Shown here: one piece after another, positions 9,198 to 17,260 of the stretch
Numbering within the stretch: the stretch's first letter is position 1
Layout: the number at the start of each line of letters is the position of its first letter
The notes under the pieces: generated by a model
Seen by the model: only the letters and a program-made list of their open reading frames with translations
Database searches by the model: none
What the model was told of the DNA's origin: nothing
Position numbers and translations under genes: made by a program
NCBI GenBank assembly: GCA_017430535.1
Contig: JAFRMR010000003.1
Span: forward strand, 124,001-188,000
Reading direction: 5' to 3'
Length of the DNA stretch: 64,000 nt
Source: Clostridia bacterium
GTDB taxonomy: Bacteria > Bacillota > Clostridia > Oscillospirales > Acutalibacteraceae

Positions 9198-10108
9198 CAG
9201 TGAGCACCTCCGATTATTTCGCTTAAGCCGGAAATACCGTACTCAGCCATACATTCCGGCAAATCCTCAATTATCTGTTTACAGGCATATGGATTAACAA
9301 GATTTGCAGCGCCGACTTCAACTGCTGTTGCGCCGGCAAGCATCATTTCAATTACATCGCGTGCAGATGAAATGCCACCCATACCTACAACCGGTATCTT
9401 CACCGCCTCATAAACCTGATACACCATTCTCAATGCAACAGGAAGAATAGCCGGGCCGGAAAAACCGCCCATTTTATTATGAATAACAGGCCTTTTGGTT
9501 TTTAAATCAATACGCATACCAAGCAGCGTGTTGATAAGGCTTATTCCATCTGCTCCGGCATCCTCACAGGCTTTGGCAATCTGCGCAATATCGGTAACAT
9601 TCGGCGAAAGTTTAATAATTACGGGCTTGGTTGTAACCGCCTTAACAGTTTTTGTTACCTCAGCCGCTGCCGACGGTGAAGTACCGAAGCTCATTCCTCC
9701 GCCGTGAACATTGGGGCAGCTTATATTTACTTCAATCCACCCTACCTGATCGCAGGCATCCAGTTTACTGCTTGTATAAGCGTATTCATCAAGCGAAAAT
9801 CCGCTGACATTCGCCATTACTTTTTTTGAAAAACATTTGCTGAGTTTAACAAGCTCAGTATCAATTACTTTTTCAACTCCGGGGTTCTGAAGACCTACAG
9901 AATTTATCATTCCCCCGCTGCACTCGGCAATTCTCGGTGTAGGATTGCCGAATCTGGACTCTTTTGTAGTGCCTTTGAATGAAAAGGTGCCAAGGCAGTT
10001 AATATCGTAGAGCTCGGCGAATTCATAACCGAAACCGAAAGTTCCGGATGCGGGTATAACAGGATTATCAAGCTCAATACCGCATAAATTGACATTCATT
10101 TTTCCCAC
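9197..10108 (-). CDS. pyrD: Dihydroorotate dehydrogenase B catalytic subunit PyrD
   Basis: 303 residues, FMN-dependent oxidation of dihydroorotate to orotate. NISCPNVHGGG near residue 130 holds the catalytic Cys used by class 1B enzymes, and GGISSARD and VGAANL form the FMN phosphate site. The gene overlaps the end of pyrK (10096). This pairing makes it the NAD-linked heterotetrameric PyrDB-PyrK form. Confidence 0.95.
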   Translation of the reverse strand: MGKMNVNLCGIELDNPVIPASGTFGFGYEFAELYDINCLGTFSFKGTTKESRFGNPTPRIAECSGGMINSVGLQNPGVEKVIDTELVKLSKCFSKKVMANVSGFSLDEYAYTSSKLDACDQVGWIEVNISCPNVHGGGMSFGTSPSAAAEVTKTVKAVTTKPVIIKLSPNVTDIAQIAKACEDAGADGISLINTLLGMRIDLKTKRPVIHNKMGGFSGPAILPVALRMVYQVYEAVKIPVVGMGGISSARDVIEMMLAGATAVEVGAANLVNPYACKQIIEDLPECMAEYGISGLSEIIGGAH

Positions 10109-10830
10109 AGTATTTCCTCCTTCCGGAGTACGGGGCCTTCTTTGCAGATGCGTTTATACCCCGTAACTGTTTTGCAACTACAGCCCATGCAGGCGCCGAA
10201 ACCGCAGCCCATTCTTTCCTCAAAAGAAAACTGACCGTCTGTATTGCAGGCTTTATAAACTGCCTTAAGCATAGGTTCGGGACCGCAGGTGTAAAAATAT
10301 GTATAAGGCATATTAACAGCATCAGTCACAAATCCCTTTGTTCCGTATGAGCCGTCAACAGTTGTTACATATACATCTGCGCCGAGATTTCTGAACTCTT
10401 CCTCGCAGAACACTTCGCTTTTTGTGTTAAATCCAAGAATTACGGCTACGCTTTTTCCCTCGGCAACAAGCTTTTTGGCAAGCATATAGAGCGGCGGAAC
10501 ACCTACCCCTCCGCCTATAAGCAAGGGTTTATCTCCGCTTACGGTAGTATCATAACCATTGCCGAGGCCTGTTAAAATATCAAGGGTATCGCCTTTAGAA
10601 AGAGAACTCATCTTTTTTGTTCCCTCACCTACTACCTTGTATATAATTGTAACCGTTTCATTATCGCAGTCATATACGGAAATAGGCCTTCTCAGGTAAC
10701 AGCCCTTAAGCTTGATATTGATAAATTGACCCGGAGCCGTAATTGCTGATGTATCGCCCGAAAGCTTCATTTTCAGTACATTTTCAGTAAGAAATTCGTT
10801 TGAACAAATCGTAAAAAGTGATTGTTTCAT
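10096..10830 (-). CDS. pyrK: Dihydroorotate dehydrogenase electron transfer subunit PyrK
   Basis: 244 residues from the ATG at 10830. A TGAGGTG box in the tail of carB precedes it; a longer frame from 10884 runs inside carB and lacks this support. FAD binding is indicated by RRPISVYD, the NAD-binding lobe by GGGVGVPPLYML, and the 2Fe-2S cluster by the Cys series CGFGACMGCSCK plus a later Cys in the C-terminal third. It carries electrons from PyrD to NAD+. Confidence 0.94.
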   Translation of the reverse strand: MKQSLFTICSNEFLTENVLKMKLSGDTSAITAPGQFINIKLKGCYLRRPISVYDCDNETVTIIYKVVGEGTKKMSSLSKGDTLDILTGLGNGYDTTVSGDKPLLIGGGVGVPPLYMLAKKLVAEGKSVAVILGFNTKSEVFCEEEFRNLGADVYVTTVDGSYGTKGFVTDAVNMPYTYFYTCGPEPMLKAVYKACNTDGQFSFEERMGCGFGACMGCSCKTVTGYKRICKEGPVLRKEEILWEK

Positions 10831-10837
10831 ACACACC

Positions 10838-13800
10838 TCAGGAATCAATGGTGGAAACAGTAAGTGTGGTTTCTTCAAGAACATCCAGAAGCACCCTTAC
10901 AGTATCAAGGGATGTAAACAGGGTTACATTGTTTTCCGTTGCGCAGCGGCGTATTGCAATGCCGTCTTCATAATGAACACCGGACATTATTGCTCTTGTA
11001 TTTATAACATACCTTACATATCCGCTTCTGATTGCCTCAAGTACATCATCACTGCCTTCGCTGGGTTTCATCCTTCTCTTGCAGCGTATGCCGTGAGTTT
11101 TCAGATAATCAACGGTAAGGCCTGTTGCCTCAATATTAAAGCCCATATCATAGAATCTCTTTATAAGCGGGAATCCTTCTTCCTTATCCTCATCGGCAAG
11201 GGTAACAAGGATTGTGCCGTAGTTTTTAAGGGTCATACCGGAAGCAACCATTGCCTTATACATCGCTCTTGAAAGCTTGTTATCATAGCCGATTGCTTCT
11301 CCTGTTGATTTCATTTCAGGAGAAAGGTATGCGTCAAGACCTTTAATCTTATTGTAAGAGAATACGGGGACTTTAACATAGTGGCGCTTTTTCTCTTCGG
11401 GATAAATCTCAAATATTCCCTGTTCCTTCAAAGTTTTACCGAGTATTACTTCAGTTGCAATATCCGCAAGTGAATAGCCGGTGGATTTTGAAAGGAAAGG
11501 AACGGTTCTTGATGACCTGGGATTAACCTCGATAATATAAACATCATCATTTTTATCAACAATGAACTGAATATTATAAAGACCAACTATACCTATACCG
11601 AGGCCGAGTTTTTTTGCATATTGCAGGATAGTGCCCTTAACTTTATCCGAAACGCTGAAGGTGGGATAAACGCTGATAGAGTCGCCGGAATGAACACCCG
11701 TTCTTTCAACAAGCTCCATAATACCGGGCACAAATACATCGTGACCGTCACATATTGCGTCAACTTCAAGCTCTTTGCCGATAATGTATTTATCAACAAG
11801 TACGGGCTTATCCTCATCAATTTCAACGGCGCTCTTAAGGTAATGTTTAAGATCCTCATCTTTTGAAACAATCTGCATTGCCCTGCCGCCGAGGACGAAT
11901 GAGGGACGCACAAGCACCGGGTAGCCGATTTCGTTTGCCGCTTTTATACCATCCTCAATCTTTGTAACCGCTCTGCCCTTGGGCTGAGGAATATTAAGGT
12001 CAAGAAGAACCTTCTCAAATGAATCTCTGTTTTCGGCTTTTTCAATTGCGGCGCAGTCTGTGCCGATTATATTTACACCTCTGTCCATAAGAGGCTGTGC
12101 AAGATTGATTGCAGTCTGTCCGCCGAGAGAAGCAATAACACCTTCGGGTTTTTCAAAATTGATTATTGCCATTACATCCTCGGGAGTAAGGGGCTCAAAA
12201 TAAAGCTTATCGCCGGTTGTGTAGTCTGTTGAAACGGTTTCGGGGTTGTTATTTATAATTATTGCCTCATAGCCTGCTCTCTTGATGGTTTGGACGGCGT
12301 GAACGGTGGAGTAGTCAAATTCAACACCCTGGCCTATTCTTATGGGACCGGCGCCCAGAACAATAATCTTCTTTTTATCGGTAAGCTGGGATTGATTTTT
12401 GCCGGTATATGATGAGTAAAGATATGCTATATATTTGCCTGTATGGAGAGTATCAACCATCCTGAAAATAGGTGTAATACCTGCATCAATTCTTGTTTTG
12501 TAAACAGATATTTCATCTTTCTTCCAGAGAGAAGCAATATATTTATCGGAAAATCCCATTATTTTTGCTTCTTTAAGCACGTCAATATTATCTGGATTTG
12601 CTGCGATTTTATTCTCCATATCCACAATTTTCCTGAAGGAATCAAGGAACAGCTCGGTAATCATTGTTACCTTATGGAGTTTTTCCATATCAGCTCCGCG
12701 GCGGATAAGTTCAAATATGGCATAAACATTATCATCTTTGAATTCGGAAATATAATCAAACAGCTCATCATCGGTGTAATTATCAAATTTTGCAAGCCTG
12801 AAATGGCAAACGCCGGTTTCAAGGGAGCGAACAGATTTGAGCATACACTCCTCAAGAGATGAACCAATACCCATTACTTCGCCTGTTGCTTTCATCTGCG
12901 TACCGAGATTGTTGGGAGCTTCGGAAAACTTATCAAATGGGAATCTGGGAAATTTTGCAACAATATAATCAAGGGAAGGTTCAATGGCTGCTGTACCGCC
13001 GGCAACAGGTATATCCTCAAGAAGCATACCCATGGCTATTTTTGCAGTAACCCTTGCAATGGGGTATCCGCTTGCCTTTGATGCAAGTGCGGAGGAACGG
13101 GATACTCTGGGATTTACTTCTATAAGGAAATATTCTGAGGTTTCGGGATGAAGAGCAAACTGAACATTACAGCCGCCCTCGATTTTCAGCTCTTTAATAA
13201 TCTTGATTGCGCTGTCATTAAGCATTTTGAGGTCATGGTCATTAAGTGAAAGAATGGGGGCAACAACAATTGAGTCGCCGGTATGAACACCGACGGGGTC
13301 AACATTTTCCATGCCGCAGATTGTAATTGCGTGGTCGCTGGAATCGCGCATAACCTCAAACTCAATCTCTTTATATCCCTTTACGCTCTTTTCAATAAGA
13401 ACCTGATGAACAGGAGAAAGTTTGAAAGCATTAAGGCCAACCTCAATAAGTTCCTCTTCATTATTGGCAAATCCGCCACCTGTACCGCCGAGAGTAAATG
13501 CAGGTCGGAGTACAACAGGGTAGCCTATATCCAGCGCTGCTTTTTTGGCTTCATCAAGGCTGTAAGTTATTTCCGAAGGAATAACAGGCTCGCCGATTGA
13601 TTCGCACATCTCTTTGAAAAGTTCACGGTCCTCGGCTCTCTCAATACTTTCTCTCGGGGTGCCGAAAAGCTGACATCCGCATTCTTTGAGTATGCCTTTC
13701 TTTTCAAGCTGAACGGCAAGGTTTAGACCTGTCTGGCCGCCGATGCCGGGCACAATACAGTCCGGTCTCTCTTTACGGAGAATTTTTGCAACATACTCCA

Positions 13801-14011
13801 GGGTAAGGGGCTCCATATAAACCTTATCGGCAATTGATGTGTCGGTCATTATTGTTGCGGGATTTGAGTTGCAGAGAATAACCTCATATCCTTCCTCTTT
13901 AAGCGCAAGGCAGGCCTGAGTACCGGCATAGTCAAATTCCGCTGCCTGGCCGATAACTATAGGACCCGAGCCGATAATAAGTACCTTTTTAACATCTGTT
14001 CGTTTTGCCAT
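10838..14011 (-). CDS. carB: Carbamoyl-phosphate synthase large subunit CarB
   Basis: 1057 residues with the normal duplicated layout: two ATP-grasp synthetase halves (GSGPIVIGQAAEFDYAG near the start, GAGPIRIGQGVEFDYS near residue 560), then a C-terminal MGS-like allosteric domain. I preferred the ATG at 14011 because GGAGG lies 9 bases upstream; the ATG at 14017 is only 3 bases from it. It makes carbamoyl phosphate from bicarbonate, ATP and ammonia. The small glutaminase subunit CarA, normally adjacent, is not encoded in this window. Confidence 0.96.
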   Translation of the reverse strand: MAKRTDVKKVLIIGSGPIVIGQAAEFDYAGTQACLALKEEGYEVILCNSNPATIMTDTSIADKVYMEPLTLEYVAKILRKERPDCIVPGIGGQTGLNLAVQLEKKGILKECGCQLFGTPRESIERAEDRELFKEMCESIGEPVIPSEITYSLDEAKKAALDIGYPVVLRPAFTLGGTGGGFANNEEELIEVGLNAFKLSPVHQVLIEKSVKGYKEIEFEVMRDSSDHAITICGMENVDPVGVHTGDSIVVAPILSLNDHDLKMLNDSAIKIIKELKIEGGCNVQFALHPETSEYFLIEVNPRVSRSSALASKASGYPIARVTAKIAMGMLLEDIPVAGGTAAIEPSLDYIVAKFPRFPFDKFSEAPNNLGTQMKATGEVMGIGSSLEECMLKSVRSLETGVCHFRLAKFDNYTDDELFDYISEFKDDNVYAIFELIRRGADMEKLHKVTMITELFLDSFRKIVDMENKIAANPDNIDVLKEAKIMGFSDKYIASLWKKDEISVYKTRIDAGITPIFRMVDTLHTGKYIAYLYSSYTGKNQSQLTDKKKIIVLGAGPIRIGQGVEFDYSTVHAVQTIKRAGYEAIIINNNPETVSTDYTTGDKLYFEPLTPEDVMAIINFEKPEGVIASLGGQTAINLAQPLMDRGVNIIGTDCAAIEKAENRDSFEKVLLDLNIPQPKGRAVTKIEDGIKAANEIGYPVLVRPSFVLGGRAMQIVSKDEDLKHYLKSAVEIDEDKPVLVDKYIIGKELEVDAICDGHDVFVPGIMELVERTGVHSGDSISVYPTFSVSDKVKGTILQYAKKLGLGIGIVGLYNIQFIVDKNDDVYIIEVNPRSSRTVPFLSKSTGYSLADIATEVILGKTLKEQGIFEIYPEEKKRHYVKVPVFSYNKIKGLDAYLSPEMKSTGEAIGYDNKLSRAMYKAMVASGMTLKNYGTILVTLADEDKEEGFPLIKRFYDMGFNIEATGLTVDYLKTHGIRCKRRMKPSEGSDDVLEAIRSGYVRYVINTRAIMSGVHYEDGIAIRRCATENNVTLFTSLDTVRVLLDVLEETTLTVSTIDS

Positions 14012-14037
14012 TTTCATAAACCTCCATATATAATGAA

Positions 14038-15252
14038 TTATTTTTTATAAACTGTTTTACCGTTACAAACTGTTGCGTAACATACGCCGTGAAAAGAATT
14101 TCCTTCAAAAGGCGTAGCTCTGCCGAGAGATAAAAAATAATCGGGATTCATAATTTCCTCTTCTTCAAGGTTCCAGATGCAGAAGCTCTTATCCATCTTT
14201 ATCCCAAACCGTTCTCTGGGGTTTACGCACATAAGATCAATCAAACGGTCGAGTGATATTATATCTTTTTTAACGAGCCCTGTATAAAGCGACGGAAAGG
14301 CGGTTTCCAGACCCACTATACCAAATGCGCTTTTTTCAAGACCCTGGGATTTTTCTTCAGCAGAATGGGGTGCGTGATCTGTTGCAATCATATCTATCGT
14401 ACCGTCTGTTAGACCCTCAAGGAGAGCCTCACGGTCCTCTGCAGAGCGCAGAGGCGGATTCATTTTGAATTTACCATCTTCTTTAAGATTGTTTTCATCA
14501 AGAAGCAGATAATGAGGAGCTGTTTCGCAAGTAACATCAACACCTGCCGACTTAGACTTGCGGATAAGGTCAACACTTTCTTTAGTTGAAATATGGCAAA
14601 CATGATATGCGCATCCGGTTTCCGAGGCGAGCTTTAAATCTCTTTCAACCTGCTTCCACTCGCTTTCACTGCATATACCTCTGTGTCCGTGAACCCGGGC
14701 ATAGTTCCCGGCGTGAATATATCCGGCATTCAGCAAAGAATTGACTTCACAGTGAGCTGTTATTATTTTACCGAGCGACTTCGCTTTAATCATAGCTGAG
14801 CGCATCATTTCATCGCTCTGAACTCCCCTGCCGTCATCGGAAAATGCAATTACCTTTGAAGCCATTGCTTCCATATCGGAAAGCTCTTCGCCTTTTTGCC
14901 CAACGGTGATAGCGCCGTAAGGATAAACATTGATAACGGCATCCATATCAATTATACCCAGCTGCAGCTCAAGGTTTGAGCGGCAATCAGGCACCGGATT
15001 AAGATTCGGCATAGTGCAAACTGCGGTGTATCCGCCGTGAGCCGCTGCCAGGGAACCGGTTTTTATGGTTTCTTTATAAGAAAAACCCGGCTCGCGAAAA
15101 TGCACATGCACATCACAAAAGCCGGGAAATACAGTAAAATGAGAATTATTGAAGGCGAAAAAGGAGCTGTCAACAGAAAGGCACTTTGAGAAAGATGCCT
15201 CTGCAATATCGGAATATTTGTTGTTATGAATGTTAGCACAAATGCCTTTCAT
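14038..15252 (-). CDS. pyrC: Dihydroorotase PyrC
   Basis: 404 residues, slightly shorter than the usual 420-430. It cyclises carbamoyl aspartate to dihydroorotate. The binuclear metal motif DVHVHFREPG is near residue 48, and ATDHAPHSAEEK near residue 293 supplies the catalytic Asp. The N-terminal beta-sandwich is reduced: the metal motif comes about 10 residues earlier than usual. It is the first gene of the operon, with GGAGGAAGAGTA before the ATG and a leader terminator just upstream. Confidence 0.93.
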   Translation of the reverse strand: MKGICANIHNNKYSDIAEASFSKCLSVDSSFFAFNNSHFTVFPGFCDVHVHFREPGFSYKETIKTGSLAAAHGGYTAVCTMPNLNPVPDCRSNLELQLGIIDMDAVINVYPYGAITVGQKGEELSDMEAMASKVIAFSDDGRGVQSDEMMRSAMIKAKSLGKIITAHCEVNSLLNAGYIHAGNYARVHGHRGICSESEWKQVERDLKLASETGCAYHVCHISTKESVDLIRKSKSAGVDVTCETAPHYLLLDENNLKEDGKFKMNPPLRSAEDREALLEGLTDGTIDMIATDHAPHSAEEKSQGLEKSAFGIVGLETAFPSLYTGLVKKDIISLDRLIDLMCVNPRERFGIKMDKSFCIWNLEEEEIMNPDYFLSLGRATPFEGNSFHGVCYATVCNGKTVYKK

Positions 15253-15270
15253 TACTCTTCCTCCGAAAAT

Positions 15271-15296
15271 AAAAAATCCTGCCTAATATGGCAGGA
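15271..15296 (-). terminator. Leader terminator (attenuator) upstream of pyrC
   Basis: On the minus strand, TCCTGCC pairs with GGCAGGA around a 6-base loop (15277-15296), followed by TTTTTTATTTT. It lies between the pyr promoter and the pyrC ribosome binding site, so transcription must pass it before reaching any gene of the operon. Confidence 0.8.
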
Positions 15297-15400
15297 CAAT
15301 ACAGTTCAGGATACAACTACCCCAAAGGTAATTGCATAACCCGATATTTATCGCCCTTGCCGACATCACAATATCGCCACAAAGATCCTTTACTGTAGAT
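15297..15400 (-). promoter_or_regulatory. Structured pyr operon leader RNA
   Basis: About 100 bases of 5' leader can form several hairpins: CGATAT with ATGTCG (15361-15376), a short CGATA stem near 15343-15353, and a 9-bp stem at 15313-15335. GGCAAGG (15355-15361, minus strand) could pair with the CCTGCC arm of the terminator and act as an antiterminator. I did not find the known PyrR-binding loop consensus. The control signal is unknown; the pairings were done by eye. Confidence 0.5.
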
Positions 15401-15430
15401 ATAATAGCACCGTACCCGATATTTTGTCAA
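15401..15430 (-). promoter_or_regulatory. Promoter of the pyrimidine operon
   Basis: Minus strand TTGACA (15425-15430), 18 bases, TATTAT (15401-15406). The leader RNA and attenuator start just after it. Confidence 0.75.
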
Positions 15431-15542
15431 TAACAATTATGATTTTTTTAACAGACACTTTTTGCGCTTTTCTTCCGGCGGAGAGAAAGAAATTTGAGCA
15501 CTCAAACTATTTCGGGCATTTACATTTATATAATTTATAATC

Positions 15543-15571
15543 TTGAAAGCACCTGTCTTATATGATAAAAT
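15543..15571 (+). promoter_or_regulatory. Promoter of the secreted lipase-like gene, with a flanking inverted repeat
   Basis: TTGAAA (15543-15548), 17-base spacer ending in TGA, TAAAAT (15566-15571). A perfect 9-bp inverted repeat, CACCTGTCT at 15550-15558 and AGACAGGTG at 15586-15594, brackets the -10 region. Its right arm includes the ribosome binding site AGGTGG. The left arm lies upstream of the likely transcription start, so a DNA operator is more likely than an RNA hairpin. Confidence 0.65.
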
Positions 15572-15602
15572 TAACACAATTTAATAGACAGGTGGTTATA
15601 CA

Positions 15603-16994
15603 ATGAAGAAAAATATTGCAATAAGAGTCTTATGTATATTATTAACCGCAGTATTGCTTATATCTTCTTCGATAATATGCTTTGCCGACAAAGATGAAAA
15701 AGGCAGAGAAATGAACTCTGCAGATTTTCCTACAATTATTATAACGGGTTATTTTATGCCCGGATTATATACAGATTACGGCACTGAGAATCAAAAAGAG
15801 ATGTGGGCTCAAAAGAAAACAATTCCTAAAATGCTCGGAGTTGTTTCTGCTGCTCTTGCGGTTTCACCGGTGTTATTTTTCCCCGGCGGTGAAGAAATAT
15901 GCGGTAAAGTCGCTGCAAAAACATTCTCAAACTTGTTTGAATTCAGCAAAGGCTCATACGATTATGATACCCACAGTCAGAAGCCGAGTGAGGCGAGTCT
16001 TACTTACTATAACGAAAACGGCCTGAAGTTCATTGATGAAAAATTGAGCAAATCACTCAGCGAGAAACAAGGAACTGATAATGTTTTCACATTTGCTTAT
16101 GACTGGCGTAAAAACGTTTTGGATACAGTTGAAGAGCTCTATACTTTTATTGACGGAGTAATTGAATATACCGGAACTGCAAAAGTAAATCTTTTCGGGC
16201 TCAGCTTCGGAGGACTTATTGCCGGATCATACCTGAGCAAATACGGCACAAACAGAAAAATTAACAATGCAGTTCTTGATGTTCCTGCTTTGAGAGGTAC
16301 AGAAGCAATCGGAAACTTTTTTGATAATCCCGAGATCCAGTTGAATGAAGCTATAAATTTTTTCGGAGATTTACTGGGAATCAGTATAAATATCAAGAAA
16401 CTTTCTCTTCCTTCCGGCGTTAATAAAGCTGTTAAAGTATTCGCGGAAAATACAGCAGATATTACTCTTTCATGGGGAAGTTTCTGGGGCCTTATGAAAA
16501 CCGATGATTATGAAAAATTGAAAGCTGCTTATCCCGATACTCCCGCTGAAATATTCAAAAAAAGCGATGAGTTGCATTATGAGATAATGCCGAACTATAA
16601 AGATGCTTTTTCACGGTGCAAAGAAAGCGGCACATCTGTCTCAATTGTATCTGATTATACCGATTACCCAACATTATTCGGAGGAAATGAAAGAGGAGAT
16701 ATTCTGATTGAAACATATCTCGAAACAGGCGCGCATGTAGCTCCTGTCAATAAAACACTCGGAGAAAATTACAGACAGTCAGACGAATGTTGCGGCAAAA
16801 ATCATATTTCCGGGGACAAGATTATAGACGCATCCTGTTCGTATCTTCCGGATAACACATGGTTTATAAAAAACCATTATCACGGCACTTATGAAAAAGA
16901 TAAAAAAAGCCTTTCACTGATTATTGAACTGCTGTTGACGGATAAAGATATAACTGTTTTCTCCGATTCTAACTATCCGCAGTTTATTATTTAA
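15603..16994 (+). CDS. Secreted LCAT/lipase-like alpha/beta-hydrolase
   Basis: 463 residues with an N-terminal signal peptide (about residues 1-28, LLTAVLLISSSIICFA). TFAYDWRKN followed by the nucleophile elbow GLSFGG (Ser near residue 202) is the pattern of lecithin:cholesterol acyltransferase-like and related lipases. A C-terminal block with S-x(4)-PD-x-x-W, a His and a final YP-x-F is shared with the protein at 53.0-54.9 kb. The likely activity is hydrolysis of an extracellular lipid or ester; the substrate is unknown. It has its own promoter and terminator and stands alone. Confidence 0.72.
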   Translation: MKKNIAIRVLCILLTAVLLISSSIICFADKDEKGREMNSADFPTIIITGYFMPGLYTDYGTENQKEMWAQKKTIPKMLGVVSAALAVSPVLFFPGGEEICGKVAAKTFSNLFEFSKGSYDYDTHSQKPSEASLTYYNENGLKFIDEKLSKSLSEKQGTDNVFTFAYDWRKNVLDTVEELYTFIDGVIEYTGTAKVNLFGLSFGGLIAGSYLSKYGTNRKINNAVLDVPALRGTEAIGNFFDNPEIQLNEAINFFGDLLGISINIKKLSLPSGVNKAVKVFAENTADITLSWGSFWGLMKTDDYEKLKAAYPDTPAEIFKKSDELHYEIMPNYKDAFSRCKESGTSVSIVSDYTDYPTLFGGNERGDILIETYLETGAHVAPVNKTLGENYRQSDECCGKNHISGDKIIDASCSYLPDNTWFIKNHYHGTYEKDKKSLSLIIELLLTDKDITVFSDSNYPQFII

Positions 16995-17014
16995 TAGGAT
17001 TCAGGTATAAAGAG

Positions 17015-17038
17015 AAAGAGCCGCTTGTGCGACTCTTT
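17015..17038 (+). terminator. Intrinsic terminator after the lipase-like gene
   Basis: A 10-bp stem with one mismatch (AAAGAGCCGC with GCGACTCTTT) followed by TTTCTTTAT. It also lies just past the 3' end of tRNA-Ser on the other strand. Confidence 0.7.
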
Positions 17039-17045
17039 TTCTTTA

Positions 17046-17137
17046 TGGCGGAGAGCAAGGGATTCGAACCCTCGAACCGTTTTAGGCGGTTACACGATTT
17101 CCAGTCGTGCTCCTTCGACCAACTCGGACAACTCTCC
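17046..17137 (-). tRNA. tRNA-Ser (anticodon GGA), CCA encoded
   Basis: On the minus strand the acceptor GGAGAGT pairs with GCTCTCC, discriminator G, then CCA. The anticodon loop CTGGAAA gives GGA, reading UCC/UCU serine codons. A long variable arm typical of class II tRNAs is present (GTAACCGCC...GGCGGTT-like pairing), and the T loop is GGTTCGAATCC. Confidence 0.96.
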
Positions 17138-17161
17138 ATACCGTCTTTATTGACCTTGTGT

Positions 17162-17190
17162 ATTATACTTTATGAATTAAAAAAAATCAA
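17162..17190 (-). promoter_or_regulatory. Promoter of tRNA-Ser
   Basis: Minus strand TTGATT (17185-17190), 17 bases, TATAAT (17162-17167), about 25 bases before the tRNA 5' end. Confidence 0.7.
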
Positions 17191-17217
17191 GTAATTTTTT
17201 AAATTTTATATTGCCAT

Positions 17218-17253
17218 AAAAAAAGGCCGCATTAAATCTGATTTAATGCGGCC
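17218..17253 (-). terminator. Terminator of trpB
   Basis: A perfect 13-bp stem (17225-17237 with 17241-17253) followed on the minus strand by TTTTTTT, just after the trpB stop codon. Confidence 0.9.
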
Positions 17254-17260
17254 GGATATT

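Noticed and set aside
12443-12862. Antisense frames inside carB
   Set aside because: carB is conserved end to end; the opposite frames show no motifs.
15252-15430. PyrR-binding element or T-box in the pyr leader
   Set aside because: Neither consensus was found by eye; only an unassigned structured leader and terminator are claimed.
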